A stretch of DNA of 64,000 nt, taken from Gammaproteobacteria bacterium. GTDB lineage: Bacteria; Pseudomonadota; Gammaproteobacteria; SZUA-229. The translations under genes and the position numbers were made by a program. Positions 1-8,505 of this stretch are shown here, piece after piece. How positions within the stretch are numbered: the stretch's first letter is position 1; the number at the start of each line of letters is the position of its first letter. The stretch is taken from NCBI GenBank assembly GCA_016744065.1, contig JADGFA010000006.1, positions 1-64,000 on the forward strand, written 5' to 3'. A model generated the notes under the pieces. That model was not told the origin of the DNA and made no database searches. It was given only the letters and a program-made list of their open reading frames with translations.

Positions 1-605
1 TCCACACCTAATACAGCGTATGCCTGTTTTAAGCTGGAAGGAGATGAGGTCTGTGACTGGTGAGAGTACTGTTGTTGAGCGCCCACCATATTAATAAGTT
101 GTTCGAGCTGGGCAGTAGAAAAACCAATTTTCTGGGCAATATCCTGTAGTGCTGAGTGCTCGGCCTTATCAAGGTGGTTGTCGGCATATGCCGTAGCAAT
201 TAATATTTCCAGAAACATCTGTAACAGGTTGGTGCGGCGATGGCATTCAATTTTAAACTGATGTAGCACATCGGCCAGAGGGAAGTCATCCTGTTTGCCC
301 TGATTAAATAGTTCAACAGCTGTTTTACGTTGGCTGGCGTTCAGATTCATTTGTGCCATGATATTTTCGGCCATCTGAATTTCGCTACGTGATACGGTTC
401 CGTCAACCTTGGCAAGGTAGCCCATAATAGAAAAAGTGGCGGTAAAAAATGCCAACTGTACCCGTTCGGTATTGCCTGGTTCCAGGTCAACGGCATGTAA
501 ACCTTTATCAAACTGATGGCCAGCAGCCATGCCCATGAGTGCGCCTAAAGGGCCTCCGAGCATAAAACCAAAACCACCGCCAACTATTTTTCCCCACCAA
601 CTCAT
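1..605 (-). CDS. djlA: DjlA-like membrane co-chaperone (partial, C-terminus beyond window)
   Basis: The reading frame starts at ATG 605 and runs off the left edge. It begins MSWWGKIVGG followed by a glycine-rich hydrophobic stretch (residues ~5-30), as in the single glycine-rich membrane segment of DjlA. A helical TerB-like region follows (about residues 45-185: SIMGYLAKVDG, then AYADNHLDKAE, the acidic metal-binding style helices of TerB domains). The last visible residues (LKQAYAVLGV) look like the start of a DnaJ domain. DjlA is an inner-membrane J-protein that stimulates DnaK. The J-domain HPD motif lies outside the window, so co-chaperone activity is inferred from the family. No partner gene is visible on this side. 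Confidence 0.8.
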   Translation of the reverse strand, partial: MSWWGKIVGGGFGFMLGGPLGALMGMAAGHQFDKGLHAVDLEPGNTERVQLAFFTATFSIMGYLAKVDGTVSRSEIQMAENIMAQMNLNASQRKTAVELFNQGKQDDFPLADVLHQFKIECHRRTNLLQMFLEILIATAYADNHLDKAEHSALQDIAQKIGFSTAQLEQLINMVGAQQQYSHQSQTSSPSSLKQAYAVLGV

Positions 606-686
606 TGTTTTTCTCACTGTTTATATAAGATAAATGTCACCCCTTATTTTGTTTGGGTAACAAAGCTAATTCTGCTATGTACATGT

Positions 687-872
687 CTATCTGGGAGTAG
701 AGTTAAATTCTTCACCCAGTAGTGATCTCGTGCGTTTGACTGTTCTAGTGCTTAAAGATTCATCATCAGGAAGCATTCTTTTCAGATCGTCTATGGTGAG
801 TGATTCACTTTTACGGTTATATTCAGCCAGATGACTCTATCGCTTATCATCAAAAAAACCAACAGGAAGCAT
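687..872 (-). pseudogene. Possible remnant of a small gene, interrupted by an in-frame stop
   Basis: In the gap between djlA and dctM the minus strand reads from ATG 872 (MLPVGFFDDKR), meets TAG at 839-837, and continues in the same frame for 49 codons of protein-like sequence (for example SLTIDDLKRMLPDDESL and TRSLLGEEFN) to TAG at 689-687. Continuation of plausible sequence across one stop suggests a decayed gene, but no family was recognised and chance cannot be excluded. The remaining intergenic bases hold nothing else I can support. Confidence 0.25.
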
Positions 873-933
873 GGTGACCGGCCTGTTATTGAAATTGATG
901 ATGACTTTAGGTTCAATGGGCTCTTCCGCTACT

Positions 934-2184
934 TTATTTCCACCATAATGTTAATGCAGGTATATAGGATATCATAAGAAGCCAGATAAGCATGATAACT
1001 AAAAATGGCAGGGTAGACCGAAACAGGGTAAGTATATCTTTACCGAAGCGTTGAGAAGCAATAAATAAATTGATACCTACCGGCGGTGTTATGTAGCCAA
1101 TTTCAAGGTTAGCCAGAAAGAGTATGCCGAGATGAACAGGGTCAATCTGATAACGTAAAGCCAGCGGCATTATTAATGGGACGACGACGACAATGGCAGA
1201 AAAAATATCCATTATGGCGCCGATGACTAATAAAAAAACATTTAATAACAATAAAAATTGTAGCTGGCTGTTAATGTGGTTTTCAATCAGAGCAAGTAGC
1301 TTTAAAGGTAATTGGGTATCAATTAATAAATTAGTTAAGCCTATAGCCATACTTAAAATAATTAATATACTACCGACTAATTTTGTTGTGTCGATGAGTA
1401 TTTCAGGTAGGTCCTGTATTAGCTTTATTTCTTTATAGATGCTTGTTTCGATAAATAAAGCATAGGCTGCGGTCACTGCAGCCGCTTCGGTAATAGTAAG
1501 GTAGCCGCCAAAAATGCCAGTGATAACTAAAAAGGGTAAACATATATCCCATTTTGTTTCGTTTGCGCAAGTGATTAAGTTTTTTATGGAAAAAGGATGT
1601 GGTGGCTCGTGCCAGGTGAGTGCGGATTTATAACTATAAAGTGAAAGCATAACAAGTAAAATAAGCCCAGGAATTATACCGGCCAGAAATAACTCATCAA
1701 TACTGGTGCCAGAGACAATGCCATATAAAAGAATGGCCAGGCTGGGTGGAAATAATAAACCTAAAGAGCCTGACGATGTCAGTAATCCCAGGGAAAATTT
1801 TTCAGGGTAATTTGCCTGAATAAATAATGGATAAAGCAGGCCGCCGAGCGCAATAATGGTCACACCTGATGCACCGGTAAAAGCAGTAAAAAATGAGCAG
1901 GAAACAATAGCGGCGATAGCCAGGCCGCCAGGCATCCAGCCAAGTAATGCATTAAATAGTTTTAATAAACGTTTGGGGCCGCCGCCCGAGGAGATGACCA
2001 TGCCGGCAAAGGTAAATAAAGGGATGGTGATTAAGTTAGGCTGATTGGCCAGGCGGTAAAGTTCAATAATTAATAAAACCGGATCAAGGTCAGATTCCAT
2101 GCTGGCATATATTCCTCCTGCACCTAATACTATGAATAGCGGCAGGCCGATCATGGCGAGGAATACTAAAAAAAAGAGAGGCAT
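934..2184 (-). CDS. dctM: TRAP transporter large permease, DctM type
   Basis: A 416-residue polytopic inner-membrane protein, the usual length for a DctM large subunit. It has about 12 hydrophobic segments and typical family features: an N-terminal FFLVFLAMIGLPLF helix, the GGGPKRLLKLFNALLGWMPGG region after the second helix, and the IGYITPPVGINLF motif near the C-terminus. DctM forms the Na+-driven channel of tripartite periplasmic transporters, working with DctQ and the periplasmic DctP. Its start overlaps the dctQ stop by one base (TAATG), pointing to translational coupling. It is the last gene of tatT-dctP-dctQ-dctM. The substrate cannot be told from sequence; organic acids are common for this family. 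Confidence 0.93.
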   Translation of the reverse strand: MPLFFLVFLAMIGLPLFIVLGAGGIYASMESDLDPVLLIIELYRLANQPNLITIPLFTFAGMVISSGGGPKRLLKLFNALLGWMPGGLAIAAIVSCSFFTAFTGASGVTIIALGGLLYPLFIQANYPEKFSLGLLTSSGSLGLLFPPSLAILLYGIVSGTSIDELFLAGIIPGLILLVMLSLYSYKSALTWHEPPHPFSIKNLITCANETKWDICLPFLVITGIFGGYLTITEAAAVTAAYALFIETSIYKEIKLIQDLPEILIDTTKLVGSILIILSMAIGLTNLLIDTQLPLKLLALIENHINSQLQFLLLLNVFLLVIGAIMDIFSAIVVVVPLIMPLALRYQIDPVHLGILFLANLEIGYITPPVGINLFIASQRFGKDILTLFRSTLPFLVIMLIWLLMISYIPALTLWWK

Positions 2185-2678
2185 TAGTTTGCTTTTATTT
2201 TCTTTGTGGTTAATAAAAGCAGTAAGAAGTGAATGTGCAGTGTCAGAAAACCAACAGGTATGATGAGCGCAAGGTGTAACGCGAGTTGTTCATTAGCGGG
2301 AGCATAAAGCCGTTCGTCTAGCCAGAATTTTAATGCGTACCAGAAAAACACAGCACAGACGAGCGAACTGATAACGAGCAAAGGGGATTGAAGTTTTTCT
2401 TTTATTGATGGTTTAAGTAAGCTGTTTATAAAATCCAGTTTTATGTGCTGGTTACCTTCCAGTGCCAGTGCGGCGCCCATGAAGGTAATAAATAACACTA
2501 AGTGACGGGATATAATGTCAATTTCAATAAAACCAAGATCGAATAAATTGCGCAATATTACCTGTGAAAAGGCGAGTACTAAAAGAAGCAATAAACTGAA
2601 GCAGGCAATTAATTTTTCTATAATTATGAATTTTTCTTTTATGGCATAAAAAATATTGAGTTTGTTTTTTGTCTGCAT
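2184..2678 (-). CDS. dctQ: TRAP transporter small permease, DctQ type
   Basis: A 164-residue protein with four hydrophobic segments (about residues 20-45, 58-80, 97-118 and 135-158), the standard DctQ topology. The segment LRNLFDLGFIEIDIISRHLVLF matches the family region between the first two helices. It is the small membrane partner that binds DctM. It lies 18 bases downstream of dctP and overlaps dctM by one base, so it is translated within the same operon. The first ~17 residues (KNKLNIFYAIKEKFI) form a cytoplasmic lead-in. Identification rests on length, topology and position between dctP and dctM. Confidence 0.88.
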   Translation of the reverse strand: MQTKNKLNIFYAIKEKFIIIEKLIACFSLLLLLVLAFSQVILRNLFDLGFIEIDIISRHLVLFITFMGAALALEGNQHIKLDFINSLLKPSIKEKLQSPLLVISSLVCAVFFWYALKFWLDERLYAPANEQLALHLALIIPVGFLTLHIHFLLLLLTTKKIKAN

Positions 2679-2696
2679 TTTGTTCAGTGATGTGAC

Positions 2697-3743
2697 TTAT
2701 AGTTTATTGCTGGTGCGGTACTGGTTTAAAATGTTATTGACTCTGGTAAAGTGCTGTTCAGGAATGTAACCGGATTTGGTGAGTTCCCTGGCTGCCTGGT
2801 TGCGTATTTCAAGCATTTGTTCCTTTTCATCATCAGTCCATTTCCACATGAATTTAATGCCGCTTTTTTTAAGCAGCTCAATGCTTTTTTTATTGTCGCG
2901 TCTAGATGTCTGATTTATTTCTTCGCTAATTTTTTCCCCCGTCGACTTTAACAGTTGCTGTAGCTCCAGGGGGAGTGTTTTATAAAATTTCTGGCTTATG
3001 ATGAGGCCGCCAATGCCATTGGTCAGGGGTACATGAGAGGCGTATTTTAATTTGGTGTGCCATTGCATTGCGAGGGCACCAAAGGGTGAGTTGTAAACAG
3101 TGTCAATGCTGCCGTGGCTGGCTGAAAGCTGAGTGTACACGTCTATAATAGAGAGTGGTACAGGTGAAACACCAGCGGCTTTTGCAAATGCCTCGCCCAG
3201 TGGGTCGCCCTGCCATAACCATATGTGCCTGGTTTTTAATTGTTTCAGTGAGTTAATTGGCTGTTTTGAAAAAAAATGAAGAAAACCAACTTCAGGCCAG
3301 CCAAGTAATTCAAATCCTTTTTCTCGGAAGCCTTTTTCAATGTCGGGCATTATTTGTTGGCGAACATAGTCTGATTCATCTGTGTTATGAAAAAGAAAGG
3401 GGATTTCCAGTACCCGTGCAGGTGAGTATATTCGCCCTATGCCATAGCCGGTAAAAAAGGCGCCTTGTAGTTGTCGGCTACGAATTTTGCGTAATACATC
3501 GGGTTCATCTCCCATTACTCCACCGGGGTAAATTTTTATTCTCAGGCGTCCTTTGCTTTTTGTTTTTAATTCCTCTGACCAGTTTTGAATGCTTTTCATC
3601 CATGCTGTATCTGCAGGAATGAGCGATGCAAATTTTAAAGTGTAGATTTTATTAGCATGTGCATAAGTATTAGTTATAAAAAAAAGGGCAAATATCTGAA
3701 GTGTAAAAACTATATATGTACGAAATGCTTTATTTAAAACCAT
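2697..3743 (-). CDS. dctP: TRAP transporter periplasmic solute-binding protein, DctP type (TatP-like)
   Basis: A 348-residue periplasmic binding protein. The N-terminal signal peptide (hydrophobic residues ~10-26, ending near AHA-NK) is followed by LKFASLIPADTAWMKSIQNW and GRLRIKIYPGGVMGDE, a signature DctP opening. A central QPINSLKQLKTRHIWLWQGD and the following residues correspond to the ligand-binding region. It delivers substrate to DctQM. Its start overlaps the end of the upstream tatT-type gene by 10 bases. Pairing with a TatT protein puts it in the TPR-associated TRAP subgroup, whose members have been proposed to handle hydrophobic ligands. That ligand class is family knowledge, not something shown here. 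Confidence 0.92.
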   Translation of the reverse strand: MVLNKAFRTYIVFTLQIFALFFITNTYAHANKIYTLKFASLIPADTAWMKSIQNWSEELKTKSKGRLRIKIYPGGVMGDEPDVLRKIRSRQLQGAFFTGYGIGRIYSPARVLEIPFLFHNTDESDYVRQQIMPDIEKGFREKGFELLGWPEVGFLHFFSKQPINSLKQLKTRHIWLWQGDPLGEAFAKAAGVSPVPLSIIDVYTQLSASHGSIDTVYNSPFGALAMQWHTKLKYASHVPLTNGIGGLIISQKFYKTLPLELQQLLKSTGEKISEEINQTSRRDNKKSIELLKKSGIKFMWKWTDDEKEQMLEIRNQAARELTKSGYIPEQHFTRVNNILNQYRTSNKL

Positions 3744-4618
3744 GCTGATTCCTTTTTGAGCAGCTTTCTGGCTTTTTGTTTTGCGATGTTATTCATTAAT
3801 GACATGTCTGTGCTTATATTTGATGGTGTATTTATTATGTTTGTTAATCGTTGGTGAAATGCCTGTTGGTCGAGTTTTTGTCGATCCAGGTATTCTGCCT
3901 GTAATAAATCGACAATTAATAGTTGGTGATTGTTTAGCTGGTGGGCTTTTTTAAAATGTTTTTCAGATAAGGCGTAATTGCCACCTAGCATAGGCGAGCG
4001 ACTGCCATTGTATACGGCAAAAAAAAGATGAGGGCCAGCCATAAAAAAGGTCTCATCCAGATCCATTACGCGTTGCATGAGCATGATTGCTCTGGGTAAG
4101 TCGGCAATAGCTTCTGTTTTGTCACGATTATGATCAATCCATTTTGCCCAGTTAGACGAGGCCCAGAATAGAGTGGCGATGTCATCTTGATTAAATGAGT
4201 TTAGTGCTTTCTGTAATGCATTGAGATTGCCGGATAAAATATTTTGATCTAAGCCTTCCTGTTGTAAATTGTGGAGAGCATGTTTTAAGCCACGTTGATA
4301 AAAATTAGCTGCACGTTGTGGGTTGGTATCTTCAATAAACCCATAGGCATAACCGTAATATGCCTGAGCCGCATAGTTGCGTAATGTTTTGTTGTCAGGT
4401 GAGTTAATGATCATGCCTTCGATAAGTTCGATATTAGGTGGCATGGCTGCTTCGGCGAGCTGTAAATCGGTTTCTCGATTTAAGGCAAGCATGCCGCCTT
4501 TAATCATTGGCATAGATGCTCGAACGGTGAGTTCTGTTATGGAGCATGCGGTGATTTGAAGAGTAATAAGTGTAAAGAAAGCAGGTAAAAATATTTTATT
4601 CATCTTGATTAATTTCAA
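3734..4618 (-). CDS. TatT-family TPR lipoprotein associated with TRAP transporter
   Basis: 294 residues with a lipoprotein signal: hydrophobic residues 8-24, then lipobox ITAC with lipidation at Cys25. A second in-frame ATG at residue 6 could be the true start. The mature part is helical and TPR-like (NYAAQAYYGYAYGFIEDT, ANFYQRGLKHAL, HLFFAVYNGSRSPMLGG), as in TRAP transporter TatT components. Known TatT proteins form a trimeric scaffold that binds TatP/DctP. It is the first gene of the operon and overlaps dctP by 10 bases, supporting a direct partnership. No promoter can be assigned with confidence in the 106-base gap upstream. Confidence 0.85.
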   Translation of the reverse strand: MKLIKMNKIFLPAFFTLITLQITACSITELTVRASMPMIKGGMLALNRETDLQLAEAAMPPNIELIEGMIINSPDNKTLRNYAAQAYYGYAYGFIEDTNPQRAANFYQRGLKHALHNLQQEGLDQNILSGNLNALQKALNSFNQDDIATLFWASSNWAKWIDHNRDKTEAIADLPRAIMLMQRVMDLDETFFMAGPHLFFAVYNGSRSPMLGGNYALSEKHFKKAHQLNNHQLLIVDLLQAEYLDRQKLDQQAFHQRLTNIINTPSNISTDMSLMNNIAKQKARKLLKKESAWF

Positions 4619-4724
4619 GTTGGATTTATTTATAAGGATATCTACAAGCTTAGCATACGTTTTTTTTGTGGTTGTAAAAAAACATTAGAAAGTGCTGACC
4701 TGTATTGTGTCTGGCGTTTTAAGT

Positions 4725-5477
4725 CTAAGCTATTTCAGTCTGGCGCCAGTTAATGAGTATGTTTTTGAATCGTCCATCCATTACTTTTATGGCTTTAAGG
4801 GGTTTGCTATTCCATAATCGTGGAAACACACTGCGGTGGGTGGGAAATACCAGTCCATCAAATGTTTTATGATTTTCATAAATATGGCTGCCAATGGTAA
4901 GTGGGCTTATAACATCTGAAGTGTAGTCCTGTCGTTTTAGTAGACCTTTTGGGTCAAAATAAAATATTTGTTGTTTGCAGTGAGTTGGAATGTTGCTGGG
5001 ATAACGTACATTTAAGGTGCTTAGTATACTGCCATCTTTTTCTAAATAGTCATGGCCCTGATGACATTCAAATCCTTTCTGCTTAAAGATAAAAGGACTA
5101 CAGCTGTAGTTCCATAGAGCGTAACCAAGAAAGTAGATGAGATCGAGATGATCCCAGTGTAAACGGGCTTTGGTTTTTAGTTCATTGCAGTTACTGTAGT
5201 TTTTCTCGCTATAAATTTTGTCATTGGCGTTATATATGTACACGTTAAACCCATCAAAAATACCTGTATGGCCTTTTTCCGGGAAGTCATGAATACTTAC
5301 ATAGGGCCTGTCAGTAAAAATATTGGCGGTGATATTAGACAGCCAGGGGGATTTGAATCGGGTGAGTAAAATTGGGCCAAAAATATCTATTTTCATTTGA
5401 ATGGATTCGACCATCTGCCAGCGGTCAATACCACCATGGGCGTTACAGATTCGGTTGATTAAATCATTCGTTACCAT
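4725..5477 (-). CDS. Conserved hypothetical protein divergent from a TetR regulator
   Basis: 250 residues, no signal peptide or membrane helix. It opens with NRICNAHGGIDRWQMVESIQ, a lead shared by a broad family of uncharacterised, mostly beta-strand proteins often found beside TetR regulators. The rest alternates short strands (GIFDGFNVYIYN, QIFYFDPKGLLKRQDYT, GLVFPTHRSVFP), resembling LolA/LppX-like half-barrels by eye only. It is transcribed away from the TetR gene, with a perfect 27-bp palindrome 32 bases upstream of its start, so it is probably that regulator's main target. Enzymatic function is unknown. Confidence 0.7.
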   Translation of the reverse strand: MVTNDLINRICNAHGGIDRWQMVESIQMKIDIFGPILLTRFKSPWLSNITANIFTDRPYVSIHDFPEKGHTGIFDGFNVYIYNANDKIYSEKNYSNCNELKTKARLHWDHLDLIYFLGYALWNYSCSPFIFKQKGFECHQGHDYLEKDGSILSTLNVRYPSNIPTHCKQQIFYFDPKGLLKRQDYTSDVISPLTIGSHIYENHKTFDGLVFPTHRSVFPRLWNSKPLKAIKVMDGRFKNILINWRQTEIA

Positions 5478-5508
5478 GGTGTCTCCAGAGTTGTCTCTGA
5501 TTATTTAA

Positions 5509-5535
5509 AACCATGTGGACACTGTCCACATGGTT
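5509..5535. promoter_or_regulatory. 27-bp palindromic operator, probable TetR binding site
   Basis: Two perfect 12-base arms, AACCATGTGGAC and its reverse complement, flank a 3-base centre (ACT). The site lies between the divergent genes at 5477 and 5587, where it can overlap both promoters. TetR-family repressors usually bind such sites next to their own gene, so autoregulation and repression of the minus-strand gene are the likely roles. Confidence 0.75.
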
Positions 5536-5586
5536 CAATTTAATGATAGACTGGAACCGTGTCAATGGAAATTTAGGTAGGGGTTA

Positions 5587-6225
5587 ATGGAGCAGGTTAA
5601 TTATCATCATGGAGATTTACGTAATTCGTTAGTGAGCGTGGGGATTAATATGCTCAATGACAGGGGTGTAGCAGGTATTAGTTTACGTGAAATAGCGCGT
5701 AATATTGGTGTTGGTCATAATGCGCCTTATCGACATTTTCGTAATAAACAGCAGTTGCTAGAAGCGATTGCAGAAGATGGTTTTCGTCGTCTTAAGGCCA
5801 GAAACATGCGCCTTGAGCTGGAGTTTTCTGGTGATCCAGAAGGGCAGTTATTTGAAAGCACCATGCATGTTGTGGGTATGGCTGCGGAGCAGCCTAATTT
5901 GTTTCAGCTTATGTTTGGTGGTCACATACAGCTCGAGGAGCGTGGTGCCGGTTTAAAACTGGCTTCTGATGAAGCGATGCAGAGCCTGGTTAGTATTATC
6001 TGTAATGGCCAACAAAAGAAAATTTTTATTCAGGATGATCCACTGGTGCTGGCCTTGAGTACGATGTCGATGATTCAGGGAATAGCACTTATGGCGTCAT
6101 CGGGGAAGTTAAAGGCGCAGTTTCAGGTGCATATGACACCCAGTGTTGAGCACCAGACTTTGTTAAGGAGTATGATTTTACAGTTATTTGATGTTTTTTT
6201 ACGTGGCTTAAAGGGCCAGTCTTAA
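5587..6225 (+). CDS. TetR/AcrR-family transcriptional regulator (WHG-type C-terminal domain)
   Basis: 212 residues. The N-terminal helix-turn-helix domain (residues ~5-60) has the typical pattern YHHGDLRNSLVSVG, then GISLREIARNIGVGHNAPYRHF and KQQLLEAIAEDGF. The C-terminal region (about 80-200) matches the ligand-binding domain often called TetR_C WHG by its length and helical pattern. It starts at ATG 5587 after an AGG-containing ribosome site. It probably represses itself and the divergent gene through the palindrome at 5509-5535. The inducer is unknown. The closely following gene at 6258 may be co-transcribed. Confidence 0.93.
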   Translation: MEQVNYHHGDLRNSLVSVGINMLNDRGVAGISLREIARNIGVGHNAPYRHFRNKQQLLEAIAEDGFRRLKARNMRLELEFSGDPEGQLFESTMHVVGMAAEQPNLFQLMFGGHIQLEERGAGLKLASDEAMQSLVSIICNGQQKKIFIQDDPLVLALSTMSMIQGIALMASSGKLKAQFQVHMTPSVEHQTLLRSMILQLFDVFLRGLKGQS

Positions 6226-6257
6226 TAAATATAAATAAAATAATACAGAAAAATAAA

Positions 6258-7148
6258 ATGTTTAAAAAAATTATAGTATTAGCGCTTATACCGGCAGTTA
6301 TTGTATTAGCAATCTATCTTTTTGGGGTTTACCAGAATAATCGAATTGTTTCTTATCCTGAAAAAGCACGAATGCAATTGCAACTGGAAAAATCAATCCA
6401 GTGGCTGGTAAATAATGAAAGTGAAATTTTGTTACAGACAAACCCTGTGTTGTGGTGGATGCTTTATGAAACGCAAAAAATCTCACAGGATGAGCGTATA
6501 GCAGAACTACTGAAGAAGTATCTTCAGAAAAACAGGGGTATTAATAAAAGTGTCTGGGGGGCGTTATTTGACGGTCAGAAACGTCAGGGGTTAGGTGCCT
6601 TTTCAGTTGAAGGTTTGCCTTATTATAACCAGCATTTTATTTATGCATTAAATTGTGCGGCAGATATAGCAAATGAACTGTCTATTGTCGCCGAGCAAAA
6701 TACAGCCGCCTTTTGCCATCAGTCTAATTATTTTTATCGCCCTGCCTGTGTTACCCATCAATTGATGGGTTTGCATTTTTTGTTTACCGAGCAATGTCAT
6801 TTTTTATCAGATATTGATGAAGTGAGCCGAGCATTACAGGGGGATATTGTTGGGCAATTGACCTGGGATATTCGAGTTGTTGATGTCTATTTGCAGCGAG
6901 TATTATTATTGTTAATTAGCGGAGCAGAGGTGAGGGTGAAACCAGTCTGGATACAGCAGGTGCTCGATCACCAGCAGGCCGATGGTGGCTGGGGTGGTTT
7001 TGTATCACTATTAGGGTCAGATACAGGGCGATCTTTAGGTTTTGGTGCAAGAGGGCTTTCGTTAGGACATGAAAAGAGTGATTTTCATGCCACAGCTCAG
7101 GGGGTCTATATTCTGGTGTATCTGCTAAATAGTAACTTTCGGGTCTAA
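6258..7148 (+). CDS. Membrane-anchored protein with terpenoid-cyclase-like (alpha-toroid) repeats
   Basis: 296 residues, unknown function. An N-terminal hydrophobic helix (about residues 5-25) would anchor it or act as an uncleaved signal, with the rest in the periplasm. Near the C-terminus DHQQADGGWGGF resembles the QxxDGSWG (QW) repeat of squalene/prenyl cyclase-type alpha-toroids, and SDFHATAQGVYILVYLL fits the following helix. An earlier NPVLWWMLYETQ segment could be another repeat. The DxDD motif of class II cyclases is absent, so an enzymatic cyclase is unlikely; a non-enzymatic alpha-toroid is more plausible. It starts 33 bases after the tetR gene, so they may share a transcript. Confidence 0.65.
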   Translation: MFKKIIVLALIPAVIVLAIYLFGVYQNNRIVSYPEKARMQLQLEKSIQWLVNNESEILLQTNPVLWWMLYETQKISQDERIAELLKKYLQKNRGINKSVWGALFDGQKRQGLGAFSVEGLPYYNQHFIYALNCAADIANELSIVAEQNTAAFCHQSNYFYRPACVTHQLMGLHFLFTEQCHFLSDIDEVSRALQGDIVGQLTWDIRVVDVYLQRVLLLLISGAEVRVKPVWIQQVLDHQQADGGWGGFVSLLGSDTGRSLGFGARGLSLGHEKSDFHATAQGVYILVYLLNSNFRV

Positions 7149-7353
7149 TTTTTCTGAAATAGGATTATCTGATAATAGCGTTGCTCTCGCCAAGATAGGG
7201 GTCCTCGGGTCTTTTTTGTCGCGTTTAGGCCGACCTGTCGCTCTAAGCCGTCAGTCAGAGGCGATACGGGATAGAGGTCTAATGGAATCAATATAATACC
7301 TGACTAATATAGTATGGTATAATGCCATCTTTAACATCTATTGATATTTTATT

Positions 7354-7740
7354 GTGTCTGCACCTTGTTTACTTTCTATTGTAGAAATTGGCGGTTATGT
7401 TAATTTTACCACGCTATATCGGCAAAAAGGCTTTGAGGTAGAGCAGGTGGTCAGTATGCGGAAGGCGACTAAGTTACTGAAAAAAATACAGCCTGCGGTG
7501 ATAGTAGCTGAATTTAACTTCCAGTCAGATTTTCGTGATCGCACCAGTAGCCTGGAGACGCTGATGGCCGCAGTACAGCGTATTCCAGACTGTAAAGTCA
7601 TTGTTTTTTATGAAAAAGAACAGCGACCTCAGCTTGAGCGTTTGCTGGCAATATTTGATATTTTCTCGACGATTGCTTTTCCGATTGAAGAGTCAGTGAT
7701 AAGTGGTGTTCTTGATCAGGCCCTGGAGCAAGTTGTATGA
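7354..7740 (+). CDS. Hypothetical protein, receiver-like fold without clear phosphorylation site
   Basis: 128 residues from a GTG start. The alternation of strands and helices (LLSIVEIGG, then GFEVEQVVSMRKATKLLKKIQPAVIVAEFNF, then CKVIVFYEKEQ) resembles a CheY-like receiver, with residues near AVIVAEFNF in the position of the phospho-aspartate strand. That site carries Glu/Asn instead of a clear Asp, and the acidic pair after the first strand is missing, so it would be a pseudo-receiver. It overlaps the next gene by four bases (ATGA), so the two are coupled. The 205 bases upstream hold an imperfect stem around 7230-7285 of unknown meaning. Confidence 0.55.
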   Translation: MSAPCLLSIVEIGGYVNFTTLYRQKGFEVEQVVSMRKATKLLKKIQPAVIVAEFNFQSDFRDRTSSLETLMAAVQRIPDCKVIVFYEKEQRPQLERLLAIFDIFSTIAFPIEESVISGVLDQALEQVV

Positions 7741-8423
7741 GTATGGAAATGCTGTTTTCAAAAGCCGCAGGACGACATGAACGCATGTTAAAGCGTCAGT
7801 TTGAAAACCCCCTGTTTGGTGAGATAAATATAGAGCCATTTGATATTCAGGAGGCTCGAAGGCAGGATTCAAATGAAGTTGAAAGCTTTATTGGTGAATT
7901 TCGTGACCTGGTGCAGCAGATCACCGACTTGAAGCCAGGTGCTGATGTGGAACTGGTGCTAAAGTTAAAAGAGTCTCTGGATAAAACCTATGAGACAAGT
8001 GCAGGGCTGGCGGGTGATCAGCTTGAAGTGCGTGAAATGATTAAGCGCCTGTTAAGCATGATGATGCAAAGTATGTGGAAAGCTGTGGGCAATGACAGCG
8101 AGGGTATTTCAAAGCTGGAAATGGAAGAGCAGGCCAGGCAGGCTCATTTTGCACTGCTGGAACATCCTTTTATAGCGGATTTATTGTCGCCTGAGAGTGT
8201 TATTGATGAAGTGATGATGGTGCCCTGCCTGTTGAGTGAGCAGTCTGAAGTGGTTGTATTGGCTGTGCAGTTATTTGAGCCAGAGCAGCAGAAACTTGTA
8301 TATCAACGGGCTGTTGATTTACTGAAAGCGCTTGATGATAGTAATGAGCGAGTATTAAACGCAAAATTGCGATTACAGGATATTGCATCTGTAATGAACC
8401 CGGTTAATTATCAACCGGGTTAA
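7737..8423 (+). CDS. Conserved hypothetical protein, mostly helical
   Basis: 228 residues, soluble, predicted almost entirely helical, acidic and rich in Glu, Leu and Met (for example LVLKLKESLDKTYETSAGL and MIKRLLSMMMQSMWKAVGN). No signal peptide, no membrane helix and no catalytic motif were seen. The start ATG overlaps the stop of the pseudo-receiver gene (ATGA), so the pair is translated together and probably acts together. A 9-bp inverted repeat spans its stop codon. No family was recognised. Confidence 0.6.
   Translation: MSMEMLFSKAAGRHERMLKRQFENPLFGEINIEPFDIQEARRQDSNEVESFIGEFRDLVQQITDLKPGADVELVLKLKESLDKTYETSAGLAGDQLEVREMIKRLLSMMMQSMWKAVGNDSEGISKLEMEEQARQAHFALLEHPFIADLLSPESVIDEVMMVPCLLSEQSEVVVLAVQLFEPEQQKLVYQRAVDLLKALDDSNERVLNAKLRLQDIASVMNPVNYQPG
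8397..8421 (+). terminator. Inverted repeat across the stop codon, possible weak terminator
   Basis: AACCCGGTT and AACCGGGTT form a perfect 9-bp stem around a 7-base loop. The sequence after it is T-rich only in part (AATAGTCAATTTTG), so it may be an attenuator or an mRNA-stabilising hairpin rather than a strong terminator. Confidence 0.4.
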
Positions 8424-8505
8424 TAGTCAATTTTGTTATATTAAAGTAGGAAAGAGGTTATTCACCTCCATATATAAATAGTTTTAAAATTTTAGAGAAA
8501 ATAGC

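Noticed and set aside
7230-7285. Possible stem around GACCT and AGGTC
   Set aside because: Pairing is broken by several mismatches; not enough to call a structure.
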